Assembly (NCBI GenBank): GCA_003510135.1
Contig: DOKY01000008.1
Location: 1-32,177 of the forward strand
Origin: Pseudothermotoga sp.
GTDB lineage: Bacteria; Thermotogota; Thermotogae; Thermotogales; DSM-5069
Direction: 5' to 3'
Length of the DNA stretch: 32,177 bases
Shown piece by piece: positions 1 to 7,182 of this stretch. Numbering within the stretch: position 1 is the stretch's first letter; each line of letters starts with the position of its first letter. The notes beneath the pieces are model-generated. The model saw only the letters and a list, made by a program, of their open reading frames with translations. It had not been told where the DNA came from and ran no database searches. Both the position numbers and the translations under genes were made by a program.

Positions 1-27
1 AGCGTTGCGATGGGTAAGGAAGTCAAA

Positions 28-471
28 TCAATCTTGCTTTGAGACGGCAAATTTTCTAACAGCCAGTTCGTCAAGGTAGAGTCTGTGTGCTCGATCCTGT
101 TCGAACACATACATTCTGAACCTTCTTTCCCTGAGATTTTGCAGTATTTTTCTTTCTTTTCTCGCTTCGAGGTACTGATTCCTCAGGATGTCTTCCTGTC
201 GTCTGAGCTGAGTCAGCTTCGCGATCAGAATGCTGAGTTCAGCGTGAATCGATTCTCTGTAGGTCAAAAGCTGCGACAATTCTAAGCCGCTTATTCCTCG
301 TGACGACAAGGTTAAGGTTTTCAGCTCGAGGCCTTTCAACTGCTCCTCACATTTCTTCATACTGTCTTCAATGCGTCCCATCTCTGCTCTGAGTGCTTTC
401 AACTGGATCTTAAGTTGTTCCTCCTGGGATATTTTCAGCGAGAGAAGTCTTGACAACCTGAATCTGAACAT
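28..471 (-). CDS. fliJ: FliJ-like coiled-coil protein (flagellar export chaperone family)
   Basis: 147-residue, highly charged, almost fully helical protein. It starts MFRFRLSRLLSLK, the usual FliJ opening, continues as a long coiled coil, and ends with the family-like stretch ARKERKILQNLRERR followed by Y..EQDRAHRLYLDELA. Length matches FliJ (about 145-150). FliJ is a soluble component of the flagellar type III export apparatus that contacts the FliI ATPase and FlhA. The reading frame continues upstream for 78 more codons with a hydrophobic run, but the start at 471 is chosen because a TATAAT lies only 16 bases upstream of it, so the upstream frame is probably not transcribed. The gene is divergent from minC and no other flagellar gene is visible in the window. 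Family call is fairly firm; export function is inferred. Confidence 0.75.
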   Translation of the reverse strand: MFRFRLSRLLSLKISQEEQLKIQLKALRAEMGRIEDSMKKCEEQLKGLELKTLTLSSRGISGLELSQLLTYRESIHAELSILIAKLTQLRRQEDILRNQYLEARKERKILQNLRERRFRMYVFEQDRAHRLYLDELAVRKFAVSKQD

Positions 472-487
472 GCCCACACCCAGAAAT

Positions 488-493
488 ATTATA
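488..493 (-). promoter_or_regulatory. Probable -10 element (TATAAT) for the FliJ-like gene
   Basis: Perfect TATAAT on the minus strand, placed so that transcription would start about 10 bases before the ATG at 471. No good -35 hexamer is visible at 16-18 bases. The short leader resembles that of the DNA polymerase IV gene in this window. Confidence 0.4.
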
Positions 494-495
494 AG

Positions 496-504
496 TGATA
501 CAAT
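496..504 (+). promoter_or_regulatory. Probable extended -10 promoter (TGATACAAT) for the minC operon
   Basis: TG-A-TACAAT forms an extended -10. Transcription would start near 511, just before the ribosome binding site GGAGGTG that precedes the minC ATG. There is no convincing -35, which an extended -10 can tolerate. The nearly identical AGTGATATAAT precedes the redox cluster at 10374. Confidence 0.4.
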
Positions 505-534
505 GATTTTCAGAACAGCTGTGGAGGTGCGACG

Positions 535-1170
535 ATGGATCTGGTGGACTTCAAGATGACTAAAGATGGGCTCGTGCTTGTGATAAAGGATTACGAGAGC
601 ATCCAAGTGATACTCGATCAAATCGTCTCGAAGCTCTCCCAGATGAAGGGATTCTTTGCCGCGGGTGACAAGATCATGCTCATGATGGAAAGGCACGAAA
701 TGCACTCACACGACATACCCAGAATCGTCTCGCTGTTGAGACAGCACGGGATAGATGTTGCGCAGATTCTGATAGGCGATTCTTTTCAGAACGATTTGAG
801 TTCCTTGAGCAGGATGAAATTGCTCGAGGAGCGCGAAACGAAATCTGGAACCAAAGTTGTGAAGAAGCATGTCAGATCCGGTCAAGCCGTGGTTCATTCC
901 GGGGACATCGTGGTTCTGGGCAACGTTCATGCCGGTGCAGAGCTGCTTGCAGGTGGTTCCATCGTCGTTTTCGGTAACGTCAAGGGTACGCTCCGGGCCG
1001 GTTTGAACGAGGGAGACAGCGCGATCATCGCGGCTCTGAGCATGCAACCGACGCTACTACAAATCTCTGGATACATCCTGAGGGAAGTTTCGAGTTACGA
1101 AGAACCGATCGTGGTGCACGTGAAAAATGGTAAGATCGTTGTGGAAAAAGCCAAGGATGTGAAGTTCTGA
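535..1170 (+). CDS. minC: Septum site-determining protein MinC
   Basis: 211-residue MinC, an inhibitor of FtsZ assembly that works with MinD to keep the division septum at midcell. The N-terminal domain (about 1-100) binds FtsZ. The C-terminal domain (about 105-205) shows the glycine-rich right-handed beta-helix repeats GDIVVLGNVHAGAEL and GSIVVFGNVKGTLRAG that dimerise and bind MinD. Length equals the T. maritima protein of known structure (about 210). The ATG start has a GGAGGTG site 7 bases upstream. First gene of a long operon; minD is not in the window. Identification is secure. Confidence 0.96.
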   Translation: MDLVDFKMTKDGLVLVIKDYESIQVILDQIVSKLSQMKGFFAAGDKIMLMMERHEMHSHDIPRIVSLLRQHGIDVAQILIGDSFQNDLSSLSRMKLLEERETKSGTKVVKKHVRSGQAVVHSGDIVVLGNVHAGAELLAGGSIVVFGNVKGTLRAGLNEGDSAIIAALSMQPTLLQISGYILREVSSYEEPIVVHVKNGKIVVEKAKDVKF

Positions 1171-1189
1171 GACGAAGGAGTGATGTGCG

Positions 1190-2191
1190 TTGAACACGAA
1201 GGAGCTGCTCATGCAGCTGTCGAATTTGGACGGACCATCTGGTTTCGAAACAATCGTGCTCGATGCGATAGAACCGATGCTGGCGAAGGTGTGTGACAGA
1301 ACTTGGCGCAACAGGGTTGGCACACTCGTGGGCGAGGTGAAAGGTTCGGGTAGAAAGAGAGTCGGAATCTTCGCGCATGTTGATGAGATCGGCCTTGTCG
1401 TGGCAAAGGTGGAAGAAGGAAACTTTCTCAGGCTCGAAACCGTCGGCGGTGTCGATCCAAAGGTTTTGCTCGCGCAGAGGCTCAAGGTGTACACGAGGAG
1501 AGGAACCGTCAGTGGCATCGTGGGAACGCTTCCTCCACACCTTCAAAAGGAAGAACACAGAGTACGTTTCCCGGACTACGACAGGATCTTTGTCGATGTC
1601 TCGTGCGACAGTGCTGCCAGCGACGTGCGTGTCGGTGACATCTGTGTCTTCGATGTCAAGGCGGCGGAGATAAGCGGTAAAATCTGCGGTAAAGCTTTGG
1701 ACAACAGGGCCGGCTGTGCTTCGCTCTTGCTTGCAGCAGAGTCACTTCAAAAGTTGAGACATGAATCGGACGTGTATTTCATCTTTTCAAGTCAGGAAGA
1801 AATCGGTGGTCCGGGAGCTGGTTCAATCGCTTACGAGCTCGAGCTGGACGAAGCGATCGTCGTGGATGTGACCCACGCGAACGTGAAACAGAGCGCGTTT
1901 CCAACGATCAGGCTCGGCGAGGGACCCGTGCTATCAGTTGGACCGGCGATCGACTCGGAATTCTATAAGCGTGCGGTTGAAACTGCGCAGAGAAACGGAG
2001 TGAAAACACAGATTGAACCGATACCGGGCCGTTCCGGTACGGACACAGACCAGGTACAAATCACGCGCATCGGTGTTAAAACCTTGCTCGTGTCGATACC
2101 GCTCATGTACATGCACACGCCCATCGAGGTAGTCGATCCGAAGGATGTCGAGGAAACGGCAAGGCTCTTGGCATTGATCGTGGCCGAGTGA
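1190..2191 (+). CDS. M42 family glutamyl/leucyl-type aminopeptidase, paralog 1 of 3
   Basis: 333-residue cytosolic metallo-aminopeptidase of family M42 (older records call these endoglucanases). Members form large tetrahedral TET dodecamers that trim peptides from proteolysis. Metal and catalytic residues are visible: AHVDEIG (first His ligand and catalytic Asp, near 63-65), DNRAGC (bridging Asp), SQEEIGGPG (catalytic Glu plus Glu ligand), VDVTHA (Asp ligand) and the final MHTPIEVV (His ligand). The TTG start at 1190 has GAAGGAG 9 bases upstream. First of three adjacent M42 genes, matching the TM1048-TM1050 arrangement of T. maritima from recall. Substrate specificity cannot be read from the sequence. 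Confidence 0.92.
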   Translation: MNTKELLMQLSNLDGPSGFETIVLDAIEPMLAKVCDRTWRNRVGTLVGEVKGSGRKRVGIFAHVDEIGLVVAKVEEGNFLRLETVGGVDPKVLLAQRLKVYTRRGTVSGIVGTLPPHLQKEEHRVRFPDYDRIFVDVSCDSAASDVRVGDICVFDVKAAEISGKICGKALDNRAGCASLLLAAESLQKLRHESDVYFIFSSQEEIGGPGAGSIAYELELDEAIVVDVTHANVKQSAFPTIRLGEGPVLSVGPAIDSEFYKRAVETAQRNGVKTQIEPIPGRSGTDTDQVQITRIGVKTLLVSIPLMYMHTPIEVVDPKDVEETARLLALIVAE

Positions 2192-2204
2192 GGAGGTGTT
2201 CGTT

Positions 2205-3224
2205 TTGTATCTGAGAGACCTGTCTGTGATCAATGGGACTTCTGGTGACGAGAGCAGGGTGCGTAGTTTCATAAAACAGCAGATCCAGGATAAAGTTGAT
2301 GAGGTCTGGGAAGACAGGCTCGGCAACCTCATCGCCTTGAAGAAAGGTACGAAAGCTAATCGAAAGATTCTCTTCGCTGCGCACATGGACGAAGTAGGGT
2401 TCATGGTGACGAACGTCGATGAAGACGGCACACTTTGTTTTGCTCCGGTTGGAGCTGTAGAAACTCAGGTGGTGATAGGCAAGCAGGTGAAGATCAACGA
2501 TTCTATCCTCGGAGTGATCGGATTCAAACCGATACATCTTCAAGAGAAAGACCAGTTGCTCAGACCGCCGAAGTTCGAGGAACTGAGGATCTACATAGGA
2601 GCGAAAAACAAAGAAGAAGCTCTCAAGACTGTCAAAATAGGTGACTACGTGAACTTCGTCACTGAATACAGAGAAAACGGTCGCAGGGCGAGCGGGAAGG
2701 CATTCGACGATCGCGTGGGCTGTTCGGTGTTGATGGATGTCATAGACATGCAAAAGCGTTACGAAAACGATGTGTATTTCGCTTTCGTTGTTCAGGAAGA
2801 AGTCGGACTGCGTGGCAGCGCCGTCGTAGTGGAACAGGTGAAGCCAGACGTTGCCATCGTCATCGAAGGCACTATCGCTGGGGATGATCCGGGACTGGAG
2901 AAAGATCGCTGGTCGACGCACTTGGGTGAAGGTCCAGCCGTGACCTTCATGCACAGGGGTTACGTGGTCAACCAGAAGGTTTTCCAGGCTATCGTGTCGG
3001 TCGCTGAGAAACACGGAATACCTTACCAGTTCAGAAGAAGAACACAGGGTTCCACAGATGCTGGCAGACTCGCCAGAACAGGCCCCGGAACAGCGTCAGG
3101 TGTGATCTCGGTTCCAACCCGATACATCCACAGTCCCGTTTGCATGATTGACCTTGAAGATTACGCGAACACGGTTCGTTTGATACAGAAGATCCTCGAA
3201 GAGGGGGAGGTATTTGCAAAATGA
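2205..3224 (+). CDS. M42 family aminopeptidase, paralog 2 of 3
   Basis: 339-residue M42 aminopeptidase. Motifs: AAHMDEVGF, DDRVGC, VQEEVGLRGS and IHSPVCMIDLED supply the His, bridging Asp, Glu-Glu and last His. Where the other two copies have VDVT with an Asp ligand, this one reads IEGTIAGDD, so the ligand is probably Glu, a variation found in some M42 enzymes. A GTG at 2196 in the same frame lies inside the AGGAGGTG ribosome binding site (2191-2198), so the TTG at 2205, 6 bases downstream of that site, is taken as the start. The stop overlaps the next start in ATGA, indicating translational coupling. May co-assemble with its neighbours. Confidence 0.92.
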   Translation: MYLRDLSVINGTSGDESRVRSFIKQQIQDKVDEVWEDRLGNLIALKKGTKANRKILFAAHMDEVGFMVTNVDEDGTLCFAPVGAVETQVVIGKQVKINDSILGVIGFKPIHLQEKDQLLRPPKFEELRIYIGAKNKEEALKTVKIGDYVNFVTEYRENGRRASGKAFDDRVGCSVLMDVIDMQKRYENDVYFAFVVQEEVGLRGSAVVVEQVKPDVAIVIEGTIAGDDPGLEKDRWSTHLGEGPAVTFMHRGYVVNQKVFQAIVSVAEKHGIPYQFRRRTQGSTDAGRLARTGPGTASGVISVPTRYIHSPVCMIDLEDYANTVRLIQKILEEGEVFAK

Positions 3225-4225
3225 CAGAACTCGTCAAGAAACTGACAGAAGCGTACGGTCCAAGCGGCAGGGAATCTGAAGTGCACCAGCTGATCCTTGA
3301 GGAGCTGTCAGACCACATAGACGGTTACAAGTTCGATGCGGTTGGGAATCTGCTCGTGTGGAAATACGGAAGCAGCGGGAAGAAAGTTCTGTTCGACGCC
3401 CACACTGACGAGATTGGACTTGTGGTGACGAACATCACCGAGAAAGGCTTCCTGAGGGTTGACGCCGTTGGGGGGGTGTTGCCTCACACTTTCGTTGGAC
3501 AGCGTGTAAGGTTCGGAAATGCGGTAGGAGTCGTGTACGTTGAGGGTGAAACGGAGGAAGAGAGGAAGAAGAATTGGACGAACCTGAGCCTGGACAATAT
3601 GTTCGTTGACATAGGTGCCAGGAGTTACGAAGAAGCGAAAAGCAAGGTTCCTATTGGTTCTTTCGGTGTCTATGACAGCCACCTTTATGAGATGGGAGAC
3701 TATCTGGTGAGCAGGGCGATGGATGACAGGATAGGCTGTGCGGTGATCGTTGAACTGTTCAAGAGGTTGAAGTCTTGTCCGAACACGGTCATAGGTTCTT
3801 TCTCCGTTCAGGAGGAAGTTGGCCTTGTCGGAGCTTCCGTTGCCGCTTACACTCTATCACCAGACGTGTGCATTGCAGTCGATGTAACGGATTCAGCTGA
3901 CTATCCAAAAGCTTTCAAAAGGCATTCCATGGTGCTTGGAAAAGGACCGGCAATAAAGGTCAAGGACAGAGCTTCGATCAGCAACAGAATGGTCGTTGAA
4001 AAGCTCGTTGAACTCGCTGAGGCCGGTGGAATTCCTTACCAGATGGAAGTTCTCATCTTTGGAGGTACTAACGCTGCGGCTTTACAAAGAACCAGGGCTG
4101 GCATTGCCTCCGCAACGGTGTCCATACCAACGCGTTACGTGCACAGTCCCAGTGAAATGGTTTGCAAATCCGACGTGGAGAACACTGTACAGCTGCTGAT
4201 CGAGTATGCTGTGAAAGGAGTGTGA
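3221..4225 (+). CDS. M42 family aminopeptidase, paralog 3 of 3
   Basis: 334-residue M42 aminopeptidase with DAHTDEIGL, DDRIGC, VQEEVGLVGAS, VDVTDSADYP and VHSPSEMV providing the complete set of metal ligands and catalytic Glu. Its position as last of three matches TM1050, the characterised T. maritima enzyme TmPep1050. It overlaps the preceding gene by four bases (ATGA). The three copies differ throughout, so they are old paralogs rather than a recent duplication. All three look active. Different substrate preferences or mixed TET particles, as known for Pyrococcus TET2/TET3, are possible but not shown here. Confidence 0.92.
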   Translation: MTELVKKLTEAYGPSGRESEVHQLILEELSDHIDGYKFDAVGNLLVWKYGSSGKKVLFDAHTDEIGLVVTNITEKGFLRVDAVGGVLPHTFVGQRVRFGNAVGVVYVEGETEEERKKNWTNLSLDNMFVDIGARSYEEAKSKVPIGSFGVYDSHLYEMGDYLVSRAMDDRIGCAVIVELFKRLKSCPNTVIGSFSVQEEVGLVGASVAAYTLSPDVCIAVDVTDSADYPKAFKRHSMVLGKGPAIKVKDRASISNRMVVEKLVELAEAGGIPYQMEVLIFGGTNAAALQRTRAGIASATVSIPTRYVHSPSEMVCKSDVENTVQLLIEYAVKGV

Positions 4226-4227
4226 TA

Positions 4228-4938
4228 ATGCCGCGCAGAGAGATCAAATTAACCGATACGCAGGCGCGCATACTGGCTCTGTTGATAGTGATCTTCAGCG
4301 TGGGATTTGTGGGATTCAGTCTTGCAACGTTTTTTTTGGTGAAAAGTCGTGAAAGCGTGAGAATCGAAATCGTGGAACTGCCTCCAGCGAAGATCGAGGT
4401 GCCACAACAAACTGAACAAGAATCTGAACAGCCAATCGCTCCGCAGCAACTGACCACGGTGTACCAGCAGGAGACTTACGACTACAGGAAGCTTCTGCTC
4501 GAAGCTACGGAAATGGTGGAAAAAGGCGTCACGGTTTCAACATACGTCTTGAAACCGAGCGAGGCTCTCGGAGTGATCAGAGGGGCAAACAAACCCTTCT
4601 TGATTACCCAGCTTTCGAGTGAGACATGTTTTGTCAGTGTCGTCGGAGGTCATAGATTGGAGGACAGACGTGAATACACAACGCTGTACGGTGTGTTCGT
4701 GCTTTCCAGCACGAACAAAGACTCAGCGTTAGAAAAGATGCTCGCCCTGAGGAGCGCGGGTTATCCGTCGTACATGATGAAATTCACCAGAGACGGCAGG
4801 GACTGGTTCACAATCGTGGTTGGCGCCTTCCCGACGTTCGAACTGGCAGAAGAATTCAACAGGAATCTGAACTGGAACGAGGTGATGAGAATATCCGGCG
4901 CCAGTAAAGTTGGGTACGCTGGGAGGATCAGCCCGTGA
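4228..4938 (+). CDS. Single-pass membrane protein with SPOR-like C-terminal domain
   Basis: 236-residue protein. A short basic N-terminus (MPRREIK) precedes one transmembrane helix at about 15-38. A Pro/Gln/Glu-rich linker (about 50-80) leads to a C-terminal domain from about 150 onwards with the SPOR-type pattern YGVFVLSSTNKDSA...L...GYPSYMMKF...DWFTIVVGAFPTFELAEEF. SPOR domains bind denuded peptidoglycan glycan strands at division sites, so the C-terminus should face the periplasm. Location downstream of minC fits an envelope or division role. The SPOR assignment rests on pattern only and is moderately sure. The ATG at 4228 is preferred over upstream in-frame codons, which overlap the M42 gene; GAAAGGAG lies 8 bases before it. 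Confidence 0.65.
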   Translation: MPRREIKLTDTQARILALLIVIFSVGFVGFSLATFFLVKSRESVRIEIVELPPAKIEVPQQTEQESEQPIAPQQLTTVYQQETYDYRKLLLEATEMVEKGVTVSTYVLKPSEALGVIRGANKPFLITQLSSETCFVSVVGGHRLEDRREYTTLYGVFVLSSTNKDSALEKMLALRSAGYPSYMMKFTRDGRDWFTIVVGAFPTFELAEEFNRNLNWNEVMRISGASKVGYAGRISP

Positions 4939-5474
4939 AGCTTTCGACGTCGGAGAAGAGGCTATTGCTGTTGCTGTTCGTTGGGGTGCTCTTACTGAGT
5001 GGGGCCATCGTGGAGTTGAAGGCAAGAAGCGGTGAACAAACCATTGTAGAGACTCGCAAAACAGTTGAACTTCCCATAGATGTGAACACTGCAAGCGAGG
5101 AGGATCTGATACACTTACCTGGCATAGGGGAAACAAAAGCAAGGTGGATCGTGGAATACAGAGAGAAAAACGGTCCTTTCAAAAGCCTTGCTGATCTTGA
5201 ACGCGTACCGGGAATCGGGAAGAAGACGGTGGAGATGTTGGCACCGTACGTGAACCTTACAGTGGCCGACGTCGTCACGGCTCAGGGAAAGATCAACGTG
5301 AACACGGCGAGCCTGGAAGAATTGATGAGCCTGCCTGGCATAGGCGAAGTCAAGGCGAGCGAGATCATCAAAGTGAGGCAGCAAACGCGTTTTTCGAAAC
5401 CTGAGGATCTCTTGATGGTGCCAGGTATAGGCCCCAAGACGCTGGAAAAGATCAAAGATTTCATAACCTTTTAG
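4935..5474 (+). CDS. ComEA-like membrane-anchored protein with two tandem helix-hairpin-helix domains
   Basis: 179-residue protein starting GTG in a GTGA overlap with the SPOR gene. It has an N-terminal hydrophobic anchor (about 9-27) and then two copies of the ComEA-type (HhH)2 DNA-binding domain. Copy 1 (about 48-107) contains VNTASEEDLIHLPGIGETKA and VPGIGKKTVEML; copy 2 (about 118-178) contains VNTASLEELMSLPGIGEVKA and VPGIGPKTLEKI. ComEA captures double-stranded DNA outside the inner membrane during natural transformation. Classical ComEA has an SLBB-like domain and one such HhH unit; here there is no SLBB domain and the HhH unit is doubled. A DNA-uptake role is inferred; other envelope roles are possible. 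Confidence 0.8.
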   Translation: MKLSTSEKRLLLLLFVGVLLLSGAIVELKARSGEQTIVETRKTVELPIDVNTASEEDLIHLPGIGETKARWIVEYREKNGPFKSLADLERVPGIGKKTVEMLAPYVNLTVADVVTAQGKINVNTASLEELMSLPGIGEVKASEIIKVRQQTRFSKPEDLLMVPGIGPKTLEKIKDFITF

Positions 5475-5488
5475 GAGGTGCTGTAAGA

Positions 5489-5959
5489 GTGAAACGTGTC
5501 GTGATCGTCGGAATAATTCTCGCACTTGTGCTTGTTTTCCTCTATGGTTCGAGCGCCGGTAATCCACGCATCGTTTTTGCGGACGTGAACCGGGTGGTGC
5601 AGGAGTATCCGAAGTGGATAGAGCTGAACCAGAAATATTCGCAGGATGCGCAATTTTATCAGCAAAAGCTGAACGAGCTTTTGGCCGAGCTTGACAAGCT
5701 GCAGAAGGCGGGTGCTCCACAGAGCGATATTGAGAAGAAACAGACAGAGATAGCCACAAGGAAACAGCAGTACGAGCAGCTGTTGCAGAGTGAGTATCAG
5801 CCGAAGATGCAGGCAGTGCTCGACGAGCTTGCCAAGAAGATAGAGGCCTTTGCAAAAGCGATGGGCTACGATTTCATAGTGAAGAAAGAAGCGCTGCTCT
5901 ACGCGGACGACGGGTACGACGTGACAGAACAGTTGGTCAACTATCTCAAGAGCCAATGA
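5489..5959 (+). CDS. OmpH/Skp-like periplasmic chaperone
   Basis: 156-residue exported protein. The signal sequence or anchor is MKRVVIVGIILALVLVFLYG. The mature part opens with the OmpH-type IVFADVNRVVQEYP, followed by a long coiled coil (about 55-125; QQKLNELLAELDKLQ and KKQTEIATRKQQYEQLL) and a small terminal beta region (GYDFIVKKEALLYAD, then YDVTEQLVNYL), as in Skp/OmpH. Skp holds unfolded outer-membrane proteins in the periplasm, which fits an organism with an outer toga. GTG start with AGGAGGTG 8 bases upstream. It overlaps the next gene, an LptB-like ATPase, by ATGA, supporting a joint outer-envelope role. Confidence 0.85.
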   Translation: MKRVVIVGIILALVLVFLYGSSAGNPRIVFADVNRVVQEYPKWIELNQKYSQDAQFYQQKLNELLAELDKLQKAGAPQSDIEKKQTEIATRKQQYEQLLQSEYQPKMQAVLDELAKKIEAFAKAMGYDFIVKKEALLYADDGYDVTEQLVNYLKSQ

Positions 5960-6666
5960 CAGAAATGGTTTGCCAAGGGTTGGTCAAAAAGTTTGGAAGA
6001 AAAACCGTTGTGAACAACGTCGATCTGCACGTGCGCCAGGGCGAAGTTGTGGGACTACTCGGACCAAACGGCGCAGGGAAAACAACTCTGTTCAACATGA
6101 TCCTTGGTCTGGTGACACCCACAAAGGGTGAGGTGTATCTGGGAGATAAGAAGATCACCAATATGCCTGTGAGCCGCCGTGCAAGGCTTGGCGTTACGTA
6201 CCTGCAGCAGGAAACATCGGTCTTTACAGGAATGAAGGTCTGGGAAAACATCGATTTCGTGCTCCGGTTCAGGGTGAAGGACAAGCCCGAGCGTCGAAAG
6301 CTGGTAGAAGAACTCCTGCACGAGTTTGGCATCTGGGAATTGAGGGACCAGTTCGCTTCAGATCTTTCCGGTGGTGAAAAGAGAAGGCTGGAGCTTGCAA
6401 GAATGATGGCTTTGAAACCTCTCTTTTTGCTCCTTGATGAACCTTTTGTTGGTATCGATCCAAAAACGGTCAAGGACATACAGCAGATGATTCGCTCGCT
6501 CAGTGCGAGAAACATAGGTATAATCGTTACTGATCATAGCGTGGACGCGCTTGTGCCCGTTGTGGACAGGCTGTACATTATACACAAAGGTAAGATCATC
6601 GCGCACGGTGAGCCACAAGTGGTTCTGAACGATCCTGTGGTCAAGGAGGTCTATCTGGGTACATGA
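5956..6666 (+). CDS. lptB: LptB-like ABC transporter ATPase
   Basis: 236-residue ABC ATPase. Walker A is GPNGAGKTT (near 36-44), then the Q-loop region YLQQETSVFTGMKVWENI, the signature LSGGEKRRLELARMM, Walker B LFLLLDEPFVGID and the H-loop TDHSV. YLxQExSVFxxxxVxEN and SGGExRRxExAR are typical of LptB, the cytoplasmic motor that extracts lipopolysaccharide for the Lpt bridge. No permease (LptF/G) is adjacent. Thermotogales are not known for classical LPS, so the cargo is uncertain. The nearest alternative is a branched-chain amino acid transporter ATPase (LivG/LivF), to which LptB is related. The family call is strong, the substrate is not. Confidence 0.8.
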   Translation: MTEMVCQGLVKKFGRKTVVNNVDLHVRQGEVVGLLGPNGAGKTTLFNMILGLVTPTKGEVYLGDKKITNMPVSRRARLGVTYLQQETSVFTGMKVWENIDFVLRFRVKDKPERRKLVEELLHEFGIWELRDQFASDLSGGEKRRLELARMMALKPLFLLLDEPFVGIDPKTVKDIQQMIRSLSARNIGIIVTDHSVDALVPVVDRLYIIHKGKIIAHGEPQVVLNDPVVKEVYLGT

Positions 6667-7178
6667 ACGTCGCAATCGTGGGTTATTCTGGACCGATCGA
6701 TCGTTCACCGGTGCGAGACATAGCAGATCTCTGCTTGGAACTCGGTGAAGCACTGGCAAAGAGAGGCCACACGATCGTGTGTGGCGGACGGGACGGCGTG
6801 ATGGAACTGGTCAGTCAGGGTGCAAAGCGAGCGAACGGTACCGTCATAGGAGTGCTTCCGCAGGGAGAAGAAGGCAACGTGTACCTGACGATCAGGATCA
6901 AAACCCCTTTTGACAACGTCACGAGATCCCTCGTCCTGATCCAGACGAGCGATGTGGTGATCTCGATCGGTGGGGAAATCGGAACAGCAATAGAGGTTCT
7001 GCTCGCGTACGCGAGGGGCAAACCTGTCATTCTTTTCGAAGGCACAGGTGGCTGGACGGACAGGTTCACGTCGGTTCTCATAGACGGCAAGTATCTTGAC
7101 GGTCGAAAGATCGTTGAAGTTCATAAAGCGAAAGATCTGAGACAGATACTTGAGTTTCTGGAAAAGATGAGGAGGTAA
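6663..7178 (+). CDS. LOG-like Rossmann-fold protein (TIGR00725 family, TM1055-like)
   Basis: 171-residue protein with a Rossmann-like nucleotide-binding fold of the SLOG/lysine-decarboxylase-like superfamily. Visible are the opening MNVAIVGYSG, the glycine-rich VCGGRDGVMELVSQGAKRANG (variant of the GGGxxGLM segment), VLPQGEE and ISIGGEIGTAIEVLLA in the position of the PGGxGTxxE motif. It corresponds to T. maritima TM1055, whose structure is known but whose function is not. True LOG enzymes cleave cytokinin nucleotides using PGGxGTxxE; here it reads IGGEIGTAIE, so that activity should not be assumed. It overlaps the lptB-like gene by ATGA and lies 4 bases before gltX, whose ribosome binding site overlaps its stop. 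Confidence 0.8.
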   Translation: MNVAIVGYSGPIDRSPVRDIADLCLELGEALAKRGHTIVCGGRDGVMELVSQGAKRANGTVIGVLPQGEEGNVYLTIRIKTPFDNVTRSLVLIQTSDVVISIGGEIGTAIEVLLAYARGKPVILFEGTGGWTDRFTSVLIDGKYLDGRKIVEVHKAKDLRQILEFLEKMRR

Positions 7179-7182
7179 GATC

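Noticed and set aside
472..705. N-terminal extension of the FliJ-like frame with a possible membrane helix
   Set aside because: Overlaps the minC coding region and ribosome binding site, has no ribosome binding site of its own, and the TATAAT at 488-493 lies within it; FliJ proteins start at the MFRFRL position.
2103..3014. 303-codon minus-strand frame opposite M42 paralog 2
   Set aside because: Entirely antisense to a gene with full catalytic motifs; composition typical of a shadow frame.
5115..5855. 246-codon minus-strand frame opposite the ComEA-like and OmpH-like genes
   Set aside because: Spans two real genes and their gap in antisense, with no motif or start signal.
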